From the NCBI RefSeq assembly GCF_036231355.1, contig NZ_CP109498.1, positions 1-58,888 of the forward strand: a stretch of 58,888 nt of DNA, written 5' to 3'. The stretch is from Streptomyces sp. NBC_01431. Lineage in GTDB: Bacteria > Actinomycetota > Actinomycetes > Streptomycetales > Streptomycetaceae. Shown in pieces: positions 32,918 through 41,292 of this stretch; within the stretch, counting starts at the first letter, position 1, and the number at the start of each line of letters is the position of its first letter. The notes under the pieces were generated by a model. The model was given only the letters and a program-made list of their open reading frames with translations. It made no database searches and was not told where the DNA came from. The translations under genes were made by a program, and so were the position numbers.

Positions 32918-33313
32918 TCAGGCCACGCCGACACCCACGGACCGCTGTTGGGGCGCCCAAGATCCGTAAGCCTCCGTAGCCTGACCGTCGGCGGCCGCAG
33001 CCGGTCGGGGCGCATCAAACAGTCTGGCGGCGAAGGAGGGGGGAGCCGGGGCCGATGACGGATCGCGCTCCCGGCTAGGTGGTGGGCGGGGCGCCGTGCC
33101 CCCGCCGTCGACCCGAACGGTGCGTGAGGCGACCTGCCGCCCGGCCGTGGCGGGCGGGGATCTGGCAGCTGCCGCGATGTGGCCCGGCCCGGTGTGGTCG
33201 CGCCGCTCGGTACCGGCATCGTCGTGGCCGGGCAGCGTGTCGTCCGGGGCGGCCCGAACCGTGGACACCCACCGCCCAAGGCCCGTGCGCCGACCCCCAC
33301 CCGTAACCGTCAA
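32918..33313 (-). CDS. Hypothetical low-complexity protein, weak support
   Basis: 131 aa from TTG 33313. Contains VRAAPDDTLPGHDDAGTERR and many Ala/Pro/Arg. No domain recognised, and GC-rich shadow frames of similar length exist. Listed so that 32.9-33.3 kb is not left blank. Confidence 0.25.
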   Translation of the reverse strand: MTVTGGGRRTGLGRWVSTVRAAPDDTLPGHDDAGTERRDHTGPGHIAAAARSPPATAGRQVASRTVRVDGGGTAPRPPPSRERDPSSAPAPPSFAARLFDAPRPAAAADGQATEAYGSWAPQQRSVGVGVA

Positions 33314-33463
33314 CAGCGGGGCACCTTTGATGAAAGGGCATCAAAAACCCTGCCTGATCTGCGATTTCACGTAGAGAAATGAGCTGAACTGCTGTAAAGT
33401 TAGTGATGTCGGAAGGGCGGCACACCCGACCGGCGACCAACACCACCGAGGGAAGGAAACCCG

Positions 33464-34648
33464 ATGACCCAGTTGCTGCCGTCGGCACTCGAAGGCCGAC
33501 GCCAGGATGTCCGCGTCGTTGACTCGCTTGCCGCCAAGGGCTACCCGGGCTACGTGAGCGGAGTCCAGCGGATGGGGACCGTGAGCGACGTCTACGGGTG
33601 GACCAAGGTCCACGCGCACATCAACGTCTCCCCCGACGAGGGGTACGCGCTGACCGACAAGCGGTCGCCGCACGCCCTCTATGAGCTCATGCTCATGTCC
33701 GCCGGGACCACGCACCGGCCCGGACTGCACGACCACGCACCCGAGTTCGGTACGGCGCTCGGAGTGGTCGCGGCGTGCTTCGCCGAGCACTGCCGCGCCT
33801 ACGAGCTCAGCCCCGTGGTCTCGTGGAGCTACGACCCCAACACCCTGGACCGCGAATCCATCCAGGGCGAGAAGCGGTTTCACGCCCACTTCGTGGGGCG
33901 GACACACAAGGAGCGTGCGGAAGTCGAGGAGCGGGCCACACGGGTCGGGGGGCTGTCCGCAGTCCGGGCCCGCCGGATCGTCGAGGAAGCGTCCGTCCTT
34001 GGCGCCCTGATGAGCGCGGACGTGGTGGACCGTGACGCCCTGCGGGTGCTCGAACCCGTTCCGGCGCTCTCCACCCCCATGGCCACGGCCACGGCACAGT
34101 TCCTGTTGCCGCAGGGGTGGGAGAGCCTTGCCAACCCCGAATTCCACGCCGATATCGTCTACATCCATCGCAAGCTGCGGAGGCTGTACGACGAGATCAT
34201 CCGTGCATGCGCCACCGGCGAGTCCGGGGTGTGGCAGCGGCCCGCCATCCGGGAGGAGTTCGACCCCGAAAGCATCGATGTACCGCTCCGCGCCACCACC
34301 CGCGCGACGCTCGCCCACTACCTCCGGGCGCTGCGCCCCGAAATCCTGGACGGCGGGCCGCTCGCCCGGTCCCGCGCCACGCACGTCTACCCCTTGGCCG
34401 ATCTGGCCTACGCGATCACCATCACCGAGCACGAAGGGCAGGTCTACCTGCATCTCCGCATCAACGTGTTCTCCGATCTCGGAGGCGCGGGAATCAGCAT
34501 CATCGACGGAGTCATCGTGAAGACCAAGAAGGGAGTGGGGGACATGCGCGTGGACGAGATCGCAGCCCGCAGCGCGTTCCAAGCCGACTTCCTCCGCAGG
34601 CTCCACCTGCACCCGATGGCAGCACGGGCACTGTTCCCCAGGCTGTAA
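33464..34648 (+). CDS. 394-aa protein with two His-x-His motifs, unknown function
   Basis: ATG 33464 follows GAGGGAAGGAAACCCG. Two H-A-H motifs in similar strand contexts: WTKVHAHINVSPDEG (about residue 45) and EKRFHAHFVGRTHKER (about 140). This could be a metal or nucleotide site as in HIT/GalT-like folds, or an HUH-like pattern, but no nearby Tyr motif supports a Rep/relaxase assignment. A later segment YPLADLAYAITITEHEGQVY is beta-rich. Single gene with its own AT-rich promoter region (33360-33420). Family not recognised. Confidence 0.7.
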   Translation: MTQLLPSALEGRRQDVRVVDSLAAKGYPGYVSGVQRMGTVSDVYGWTKVHAHINVSPDEGYALTDKRSPHALYELMLMSAGTTHRPGLHDHAPEFGTALGVVAACFAEHCRAYELSPVVSWSYDPNTLDRESIQGEKRFHAHFVGRTHKERAEVEERATRVGGLSAVRARRIVEEASVLGALMSADVVDRDALRVLEPVPALSTPMATATAQFLLPQGWESLANPEFHADIVYIHRKLRRLYDEIIRACATGESGVWQRPAIREEFDPESIDVPLRATTRATLAHYLRALRPEILDGGPLARSRATHVYPLADLAYAITITEHEGQVYLHLRINVFSDLGGAGISIIDGVIVKTKKGVGDMRVDEIAARSAFQADFLRRLHLHPMAARALFPRL

Positions 34649-35369
34649 CACCCGCTGGTGCCGGGCTCGGCAACGGGCCCGGCACCCCACCACCCCCACC
34701 CTCACGGCCCGCCACAGACGGGCCGCCAGGTGCGGTAAAGGACAGCCGCATGCGGCGATGTCCCACAAACCCCCGCCGCCCAGGGGACCGGCCCACCACC
34801 CGGGCCCGGCCGCCGGCCGTCGCGCGCCAAAGGACGCCCCGTTGGGGCGGCGCTCCCGTTGCCCGGCGCGTTCACCGCCGGCGCCCGGCCCGGCCGCAGG
34901 CGGCCAGTCCGGGCGCCGGCGGGCGCCGGGCGTGTACGGGTGCAGGAGCGTTGAACCACAGCAAGGCCGGGCAAGCCCGGCCGGGATGCCCGGCAGCTCC
35001 AACGGCCGCGCTCCGACCGCCCGCAGCCCCTCCTGATCCACCCCCGCGCGGCCCAACTCCCCTTGCTTGCAAGGCGGTATGGCGGCGTCGGGCCGGACAC
35101 CCACGGGAGCCGCCGGGTGTCCCGCAACGGACGGCCCGTCAACTCATCGGTACGGAAAATGAAGGCCGGGATTCCACTATCTGGTCTGTTGTCTGCGGAC
35201 GGCTGGGCTCCTCGGAAGGGATGGAAAAACAAAACCGGACGCCTACGGCGGCGCCTGCAAGAGACGCCGCATACGGCGGAGGTGACGACCCTGGCATGGC
35301 CGCTGACCGGGTCCTGAGGCGGTCCTGGCATGCCTGGCGCAGCCAACTGGGCCACAACCGGACCCCCTT
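34649..35369. other. Non-coding interval with several GC-rich hairpins
   Basis: No convincing gene over about 720 bp. Contains several short inverted repeats (for example CGCCCCGTTGGGGCG near 34837 and GGCCGGGCAAGCCCGGCC near 34969). Third-base composition does not favour any frame. Confidence 0.45.
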
Positions 35370-35984
35370 TTGCCCTCCCAGCACCGCAACGTGCGGCAGC
35401 GGCGCACTGAGTCCCTCGGGGGTTCCGCCTGGGGTGATCTGCACCGCACGATCATGATCGCGCTGCCCCGGTCCACCGAGTCCGAGCTCGTCGAGCTTCT
35501 GTCGGCCAACCTGGGCGACGCCGAGGACCTGGGACGCCTGGCCGGGTGGCGACTGTGGCGCCTGATCAATGATCGCCGCGACAAACACCACTACCGGCCC
35601 CGGCACGGTGACCGGTTGCAGGCCGACCATGTCACCGAGTGGGACGACGCCACCCCGGCCGAGCGTCGCCGCATCCTCGCCCGGTCGGCCTCCCCGGCCC
35701 AGGAGGCCGACAGGCGGGCCGAGTTCCTGCGCAAGCAGGAGGCCCAGCGCGAAGAAGCCCACCGCCGGGAGGCCGCCCTGGCCGCTGCCGAGGCCGAGCG
35801 GGCCGAGAAGTTCGCCCGCTGGAACCTGGCCCGCTACACCCAGCCCCAGGCCCAGCAGCCCGCACCCGAGACGCCGGCGCGCAGGATCGAGCGACCCCTA
35901 CGGCTGGACACCGCAGAATCACGGCACGCCGCCGCCGTTGAGAGGGCCCGTGCCGAAAAGCGTGCCCGCCGCCAAGGCAACTGA
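35370..35984 (+). CDS. Coiled-coil hypothetical protein
   Basis: 204 aa from TTG 35370 (ATG 35455 is an alternative start). The N-terminal half contains ESELVELLSANLGDAEDLGR and LAGWRLWRLINDRRDKHHYR. The second half is a charged coiled coil (EADRRAEFLRKQEAQREEAH; AAEAERAEKFARWNLARY) ending in basic residues. No family recognised. First of three closely spaced plus-strand genes. Confidence 0.6.
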   Translation: MPSQHRNVRQRRTESLGGSAWGDLHRTIMIALPRSTESELVELLSANLGDAEDLGRLAGWRLWRLINDRRDKHHYRPRHGDRLQADHVTEWDDATPAERRRILARSASPAQEADRRAEFLRKQEAQREEAHRREAALAAAEAERAEKFARWNLARYTQPQAQQPAPETPARRIERPLRLDTAESRHAAAVERARAEKRARRQGN

Positions 35985-36033
35985 TCGTGGCCCAGCAGCC
36001 CCTGACTGGGTGTCGCAGTGTGAAACTGGGGCC

Positions 36034-36258
36034 ATGGCGACGTATCCGAGGGTCGAGTGCCCGGTGTGCCGGGGGGTGTACGGCGGAGCTCCGACCACCG
36101 CACTCGGGATGGTCAGCGTGCACGATCACAAGCGCGAGCCCCGTAGTTTCCAGCTCTGCCCCGGCAGCATGGCCCGCGTTCCGATGCGGGACGCTTCCGC
36201 CTATCAGGACGAACTGCCCGACGAGGTCACCACGGTGGAGGAGCCGACCTTGTTCTGA
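36034..36258 (+). CDS. Small zinc-ribbon-like protein
   Basis: 74 aa from ATG 36034. VECPVCRGVYGG gives one Cys-x-x-Cys pair. A possible second ligand set is H and C in VHDHKREPRSFQLCPG. Acidic C-terminus (LPDEVTTVEEPTLF). Lies 50 bases after the coiled-coil gene and just before the palindromic operators at 36279. Confidence 0.65.
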   Translation: MATYPRVECPVCRGVYGGAPTTALGMVSVHDHKREPRSFQLCPGSMARVPMRDASAYQDELPDEVTTVEEPTLF

Positions 36259-36278
36259 GCGACGGTGTGACACCTAAC

Positions 36279-36335
36279 CGTCACGTGACGATTGGGCGGG
36301 GCGCCGCTAGAGTGCTCCGTAAACGTCACGTGACG
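36279..36335. promoter_or_regulatory. Duplicated palindromic operator CGTCACGTGACG
   Basis: Two perfect 12-bp palindromes at 36279-36290 and 36324-36335, 45 bp apart, each followed by AT. They flank a TAGAGT hexamer that could be a -10 box. A third, one-mismatch copy lies inside the gene near 36793. Likely autoregulatory sites for the adjacent protein. Confidence 0.65.
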
Positions 36336-36353
36336 ATAGAGGGGGTGGTCCGG

Positions 36354-37172
36354 GTGGGTACCTGCCCGGTCTGTGGCACCGATCTGCCCGCCCAGCGCGG
36401 CCCGCGGGCCCGGCGCTACTGCTCACGCGCCTGCCAGGCAAAGGCCTACCGGTCCCGCCAGCGCAGCCGCGACGAGCACCGCCAGGACCCGGCAGCCGAA
36501 GAGCAGTTGCTGGCGGAGTACGCCGATGTCCCCGCCGTCCAGCTCGCCGACCAGTTGGCCAGCGCGGCCCGCCGGCTGGCCCTCGCCCTGACCGCGGGCC
36601 TGCCCGCCGACGACTTCGATCTCGGTGAGGTGGCCCGGGTGCCGCTCGTCCTGGCCGCCCGTACGTACCGGGCCGCCCCCGCAGCACAGGCCGTACACGG
36701 CCTGCCGGCCGCCGCGGCGCCGAGCGTGACCGCCGTTGACCTGGCCGCCCCCGCCAGCGAGCCCCAGAGCCACCCGGAGCGGGCCCGCCAAACGACACGT
36801 GACGATTCGCGGACGGAGCAACGAACCGCCCCGGCGAAGCCCCGAGCAGAGGGATTCGAGGCCCGCCCGCAGAAGCTCTCCGCCAAGAAGGCCGCGGCGG
36901 TTGCGGACGCGGCGGAGCTGGTCCGGCACCCGGAATGGCGCGAGAACCACCGATGGATCCTGCGGAGCGGAGAGACGGTGCTCGGCTACGTGGAGCCGTC
37001 CTACGGTGGCACCTCCCCGTCCGGCCGCAACGGCTGGCGCGGCCGCCTGGCCAACTCCGCGGCCGCGGGGCGCGACCTCTGCCCGACGCGCCAGGCCGCA
37101 GCCGTACAACTGGCCCAGTCCTGGATCCGGCTGGTCACCACCGCCCCACGTCGGACCCTGACCGTCGACTGA
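36354..37172 (+). CDS. Zinc-finger DNA-binding protein, possible autoregulator
   Basis: 272 aa from GTG 36354 (GAGGGGGTGG upstream). The N-terminal zinc finger CPVCGTDLPAQRGPRARRYC then CQAKAYRSRQR matches the short treble-clef Cys motif seen at the N-terminus of many actinobacterial DNA-binding proteins. The Ala-rich middle has VQLADQLASAARRLALALTA. The C-terminus (ELVRHPEWRENHRWIL; VEPSYGGTSPSGRNGWRGRL) may be a second domain. The two operators directly upstream suggest self-control. Confidence 0.65.
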   Translation: MGTCPVCGTDLPAQRGPRARRYCSRACQAKAYRSRQRSRDEHRQDPAAEEQLLAEYADVPAVQLADQLASAARRLALALTAGLPADDFDLGEVARVPLVLAARTYRAAPAAQAVHGLPAAAAPSVTAVDLAAPASEPQSHPERARQTTRDDSRTEQRTAPAKPRAEGFEARPQKLSAKKAAAVADAAELVRHPEWRENHRWILRSGETVLGYVEPSYGGTSPSGRNGWRGRLANSAAAGRDLCPTRQAAAVQLAQSWIRLVTTAPRRTLTVD

Positions 37173-37409
37173 TCCTCTACGCGCGGACGGTTCACGGGGC
37201 TGACCGAGATACGGGACAGACGGGCAATCAGTGGATCTTGATCCGGTAAACGTGCTGGTCAGCTCCCTGCCTCCGGGCGCTGTATCGGGCCCGTAAGGCA
37301 CGCCCGAAGCGCGTTTCAGGAGCTCAACCCCCTGCCGCAGTGACCCGACGGCACGGCCAGGCACCCGAGGCCCCGTCACCGGGCCCGGCACACCACCCCA
37401 CCCACCCCC

Positions 37410-37519
37410 CACGGCAGCGGGTACCCGGGGTGCCCGGCGCCTGGGCAGGTCTGTGACTGGTCGCAGGGGGTTACCGATCTCTCGGTGACGGCACTGTGCC
37501 AGGCCCTCCTGGGGTAGCA
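37410..37519 (+). repeat. About 110-bp direct repeat, copy 1
   Basis: Roughly 85% identical by eye to 41152-41264, with a fully conserved block GGGCAGGTCTGTGACTGGTC. The two copies flank the whole palindrome region. Copy 2 adjoins the tyrosine recombinase gene. The rest of 37173-37890 shows no convincing gene. Confidence 0.7.
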
Positions 37520-37906
37520 GCCCGCTCCTGACGGCCCGGTTCTCGTATTGACACGCAGACGGACCTGTAGCGGAGACCGGTCGCTCCGCGGATTGTTGGC
37601 AGACCGTGATGGCCGCCGCCTCTTACCGTCGGCATCGGGCGCCAGCGGGCCACCTGCCCCCGAGAAGAGAGGGAGAGCCCCGCTCGATGCGCGGTGCCCA
37701 CTCCGACCGAAGCGGAATCGGGTGTGTGACCGCGAGCAATGAAGAACTATCTCCGGTTGCCTTTATCGAGGTCCTCTCGGGACCCTGGTCCATCTCTCAC
37801 TGCCCGAACCCGGCGCTGAATGATTCCCTTTCCGTGAGGGGGAGTGCTGCTACTGTCAGAACATCCCACTCAGCAATTTCGTGGGCGCCAGCAGATCTAT
37901 CAGGAA

Positions 37907-37918
37907 GGAGGTGATCCA
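37907..37918 (+). promoter_or_regulatory. Exceptionally strong ribosome binding site
   Basis: AGGAAGGAGGTGATCCAGTG reads as a full anti-16S match (AAGGAGGTGATCC) directly before the GTG of the 44-aa peptide. Most genes here have only partial matches. Confidence 0.8.
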
Positions 37919-38053
37919 GTGTCCGGCAGGAACCTCGACGAGGAAGCCAAGCCGGGCCTGAGCAAGCGGGAGTTAGCCGTCCAGACGTTCATGCTGATTG
38001 CGCGCGCCAGCCAGGCCGCGTACTGGATGTACAAGCTCTGGAAGCTGCTCTAG
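37919..38053 (+). CDS. 44-aa amphipathic peptide
   Basis: GTG 37919 to TAG 38053. The charged N-terminus VSGRNLDEEAKPGLSKREL leads to a hydrophobic/aromatic helix, AVQTFMLIARASQAAYWMYK, then LWKLL. The perfect Shine-Dalgarno and a terminator right after it make it a real, highly translated gene. The sequence looks like a membrane-active or membrane-surface peptide (small toxin, bacteriocin-like or regulatory). No homologue recognised. It is the last gene before the giant inverted repeat. Confidence 0.65.
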   Translation: MSGRNLDEEAKPGLSKRELAVQTFMLIARASQAAYWMYKLWKLL

Positions 38054-38059
38054 CAGCGA

Positions 38060-38093
38060 AGATGGGCCCGACCGCGCACACGGTCGAGCCCAT
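38060..38093 (+). terminator. Terminator hairpin after the 44-aa gene
   Basis: GATGGGC-CCGACCG paired with CGGTCG-AGCCCATC around CGCACA, starting 7 bases after the TAG. A second hairpin (TGGGCCCCACG/CGTGGGGCCCA) lies at about 38107-38147. Confidence 0.7.
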
Positions 38094-38280
38094 CCAGGTC
38101 CGACTCTGGGCCCCACGATCTCGATCCATTAGAGGCGTGGGGCCCACATCTTTGTGGACCCAATGGGCGCCAAACTTTTCAGAATTGGCACTCAGGCTCA
38201 TGATACACGAGATGGGCAATTTGGCGAGCGCCGAAATGGGCCCTCGTTGGCCCGGCTATTTTCAGGCAATGCCGGGTGGG

Positions 38281-38351
38281 GGAATTTTCGAAAATTCCGA
38301 GTCGTGCGACTGCGGAACTCCCTCTGGATCTCGAATTGTAAATTTAAATTT
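38281..38351. other. AT-rich palindromes beside the giant inverted repeat
   Basis: Perfect 18-bp palindrome GGAATTTTCGAAAATTCC (38281-38298) and perfect 12-bp AAATTTAAATTT (38340-38351), by far the most AT-rich DNA in this part of the window, ending 31 bp before the left arm. Candidate duplex-unwinding element. Confidence 0.65.
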
Positions 38352-38382
38352 GCGCCTCCCTATTTCAAGGGTGCTCAATTCT

Positions 38383-39247
38383 GTTTCGGTCCGGCGGGGT
38401 GGATTTCGGGGAGCGGGGCCGGCGCTTCGAGCGCAGCCGCTTCGGCTTCGGGGACGAGGGTCGGCGCTTCGGGGACAGCCGCTTCGGCTTCGGGAGCGGG
38501 GGCCCGCGCTTCGAGCGCAGTTGCTTCGGCTTCGGGGACAGCTGATCCGGTTTCGGGAGCGGCCTGGTTCCCGTCCCGCCGCGGTCCCGTATCGAGACCC
38601 GGGTCAGGCCGGCGAGACCGATACCGGGTCTCACCCGGCTCCGACTAGACCGGTCCGGGGGACTCTGCTTCAGCGACCTGAAGCCGTAGTTCGGGGACAC
38701 GGTGGTGTCCTTCAAGGACACGTTCAGGGACACGGCGCAGTTGATCAAGGACAGTGCGTCCCCGCGACAGCCCGCCTGGCGGCACGACGACACGACTGTG
38801 CCGTCACGGGAGACCGTGACGGTGTGACGGCACGGTGTCCCGGTGTGCCGTGTCGGCGTCTCGGCACACGAGTTCGTCGCTCTCTGTGACCGGCACAAGT
38901 TTCGTGGACCAGTCGGGTCGTCCGTTCCGCGAGGGTCGTTCCGACGGTTCCGGGAGTCGTTCCGACGGTTCCGCCAGTCGTTCCGCGAGGGTCGTTCCGA
39001 CGGTTCCGCCAGTCGTTCCGCCAGTCGTTCCGCGAGTCGGGTCGCCAGTTCCGCGAGCCGTTCCGCGAGGGTCGGTCCGACCGTTCCGCGGACCGTGAAC
39101 GCGAGGCTCGCGAACCCTCGTGAACCGTGGACCGTGAACGCGGAGTTCACGCTCACGGTCCACGAGCCACGGACCGGTGAGCGCGCTCACGGACCGGTGG
39201 ACCGTGTACCGGTACACGGTCCGTACCGATGAGCGAGCTCACCGGTA
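38383..39247. repeat. Giant inverted repeat, left arm (865 bp)
   Basis: Exactly complementary to 39520-40384 as far as I can check by eye and by identical translated frames from both arms. Packed with short palindromes and with CGGAAC-type repeats (here as GTTCCG, 38922-39089). Frames translate to repetitive Leu-Ala-Glu-Arg or Arg-rich strings, which are artefacts. No gene. Confidence 0.9.
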
Positions 39248-39519
39248 CGTGGCTCGACGGACGGACACGACAGAATCGGCACGTCCGCGCGTACGGGGAC
39301 CGTCGAGGCTTGGGCGCAAAGGGGTGTACGGCTACTGACGCCGTACAGGGGAACCGCTTCCCGCCCAGTCGGGAACTGGATTCCGGCAGTTCGAATCGCG
39401 TATGCCCCCTTCCGGTAGGGAGCCGTACGGCCCCCTCTATGGGCAGGCTGTACGGCCCCTGTACAGGGGCCGTACCGGTAGGGCACGTCGTACCGATACG
39501 ACCCCTGTACAAACACATT
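39248..39519. other. 272-bp palindrome-rich spacer between the arms
   Basis: Not complementary to itself overall but full of palindromes: a perfect 26-bp one at 39450-39475, GTACGGC/GCCGTAC near 39333-39355, and TTCCCG/CGGGAA near 39359-39376. No gene, tRNA or protein motif seen. Confidence 0.75.
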
Positions 39520-40384
39520 TACCGGTGAGCTCGCTCATCGGTACGGACCGTGTACCGGTACACGGTCCACCGGTCCGTGAGCGCGCTCACCGGTCCGTGG
39601 CTCGTGGACCGTGAGCGTGAACTCCGCGTTCACGGTCCACGGTTCACGAGGGTTCGCGAGCCTCGCGTTCACGGTCCGCGGAACGGTCGGACCGACCCTC
39701 GCGGAACGGCTCGCGGAACTGGCGACCCGACTCGCGGAACGACTGGCGGAACGACTGGCGGAACCGTCGGAACGACCCTCGCGGAACGACTGGCGGAACC
39801 GTCGGAACGACTCCCGGAACCGTCGGAACGACCCTCGCGGAACGGACGACCCGACTGGTCCACGAAACTTGTGCCGGTCACAGAGAGCGACGAACTCGTG
39901 TGCCGAGACGCCGACACGGCACACCGGGACACCGTGCCGTCACACCGTCACGGTCTCCCGTGACGGCACAGTCGTGTCGTCGTGCCGCCAGGCGGGCTGT
40001 CGCGGGGACGCACTGTCCTTGATCAACTGCGCCGTGTCCCTGAACGTGTCCTTGAAGGACACCACCGTGTCCCCGAACTACGGCTTCAGGTCGCTGAAGC
40101 AGAGTCCCCCGGACCGGTCTAGTCGGAGCCGGGTGAGACCCGGTATCGGTCTCGCCGGCCTGACCCGGGTCTCGATACGGGACCGCGGCGGGACGGGAAC
40201 CAGGCCGCTCCCGAAACCGGATCAGCTGTCCCCGAAGCCGAAGCAACTGCGCTCGAAGCGCGGGCCCCCGCTCCCGAAGCCGAAGCGGCTGTCCCCGAAG
40301 CGCCGACCCTCGTCCCCGAAGCCGAAGCGGCTGCGCTCGAAGCGCCGGCCCCGCTCCCCGAAATCCACCCCGCCGGACCGAAAC
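39520..40384. repeat. Giant inverted repeat, right arm (865 bp)
   Basis: Mirror of the left arm. Going outward: a near-perfect 22-bp palindrome at 39521, a perfect 24-bp one at about 39545-39568, GTGAGCGCGCTCAC, then 13 copies of CGGAAC between 39678 and 39845. Next come phased GTGTCC motifs (about 40030-40075) and CCCGAAGCCGAAGC repeats (40230-40360). Confidence 0.9.
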
Positions 40385-41151
40385 GCGAACCGCAGCCCAC
40401 ACCCCGAAACAGAAAACACGGCCGCCGACGCGTGAGGACGGTGGGAGCGATTTCGGGGTGCTGGGACGGGAGCGTGCTGTCCGTCGCCTGGCAGGGGCGC
40501 GCCCGTCCGCCCTGAGGAATGGGCCTATGCCCGGGGTGAAGCTTTGCGTCTGGCGGCGGTGCCCAGCGGCGGCGTCCGGAATCCTCTCGCCGAAGCGGGT
40601 ATGGAAGGAGCCGAGGGCTGGCGCGTGGTGCTCCCGGGGGCCGGTGCTGGCCCGGTCGACAGGCCGATGGTTGGAGGCTCCGGCGACTAGACAGGGCCCG
40701 GACCAGGCGAAACAGCCGGTCCGGGGCGTGCGGGACGGGTCCGGCCGGTGTGGTCTTGGTCACATTGGCGCCTCCGATCCGGGGCGGTCGGAGTGAGCGT
40801 GGGCGCTGCGGCGCAGGCCCGGCCGGGGGCGGTGGCCGCCCGGGACAGCGCTAAGCGGAATCTCCGGGCACCGGTCTTTGAGCCCGCCGGACGCCCCGCA
40901 TCGGGGTGGTGCGGACCGGCGCCGCCCGGACTCCTACTTCCTGCCGTCCTTGCTTCGGCTGCGGAACCGGCGGAGGAGCACCCGGCCCAGCTACCCACTG
41001 ACAAGGCTCATGGCAGAGCCACCGACAGTCAGAGGCAGACCATCCCCCTGGGGTGCCAGAAGTGTCACCAGCCGCAAACGGCGGTGATCGTCACCCGAGG
41101 GCCCGCCCCCGGGCCCGGCCGGTGGCCCCGGCGCCCCATCCGGCCCGCCCG
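40385..41151. other. Gene-poor interval right of the palindrome
   Basis: No convincing CDS. Contains at about 41058-41085 an inverted, diverged copy of the resolvase-associated hairpin found at 12113 and 19120. Long GC-rich frames exist on both strands but without starts or domains. Confidence 0.45.
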
Positions 41152-41264
41152 CACGGCCAGTGGGTACCCCGGGTACCCGGCGCCCGGGCAGGTCTGTGAC
41201 TGGTCGGCGGGGGTCACCGATCCGTCCGTGACGGCGTTGTGCCGCGCCCAGCTGGGGTAGGCAG
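41152..41264 (+). repeat. About 110-bp direct repeat, copy 2
   Basis: Partner of 37410-37519, same orientation. It ends 29 bp from the 3' end of the tyrosine recombinase gene, a typical place for an attachment site. Confidence 0.7.
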
Positions 41265-41292
41265 TCGCCCGGCACTGGCACCGCGCCCGACG

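Noticed and set aside
32647..33300. 217-aa minus-strand frame
   Set aside because: Pro/Arg-rich, no ribosome site, overlaps other equally open frames.
33464..34648. Calling the 394-aa protein a rolling-circle Rep because of its H-x-H motifs
   Set aside because: No catalytic Tyr motif or other Rep motif at the expected distance; left as unknown.
36279..36290. CGTCACGTGACG as a chromosomal parS site
   Set aside because: Only partly matches the parS consensus, sits at a gene promoter far from parAB, and the ATTACGTCGTAAT set fits the partition role better.
38365..39156. Long minus-strand frame in the left arm (and its twin at 39611-40435) encoding LAERLAERLAEP-like repeats
   Set aside because: The protein is produced by CGGAAC repeats inside a perfect inverted repeat. 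Composition is not protein-like, and all other frames are equally open.
39388..39400. GTTCGAATC resembling a tRNA T-loop in the spacer
   Set aside because: Flanking bases do not form a T-stem, acceptor stem or anticodon arm.
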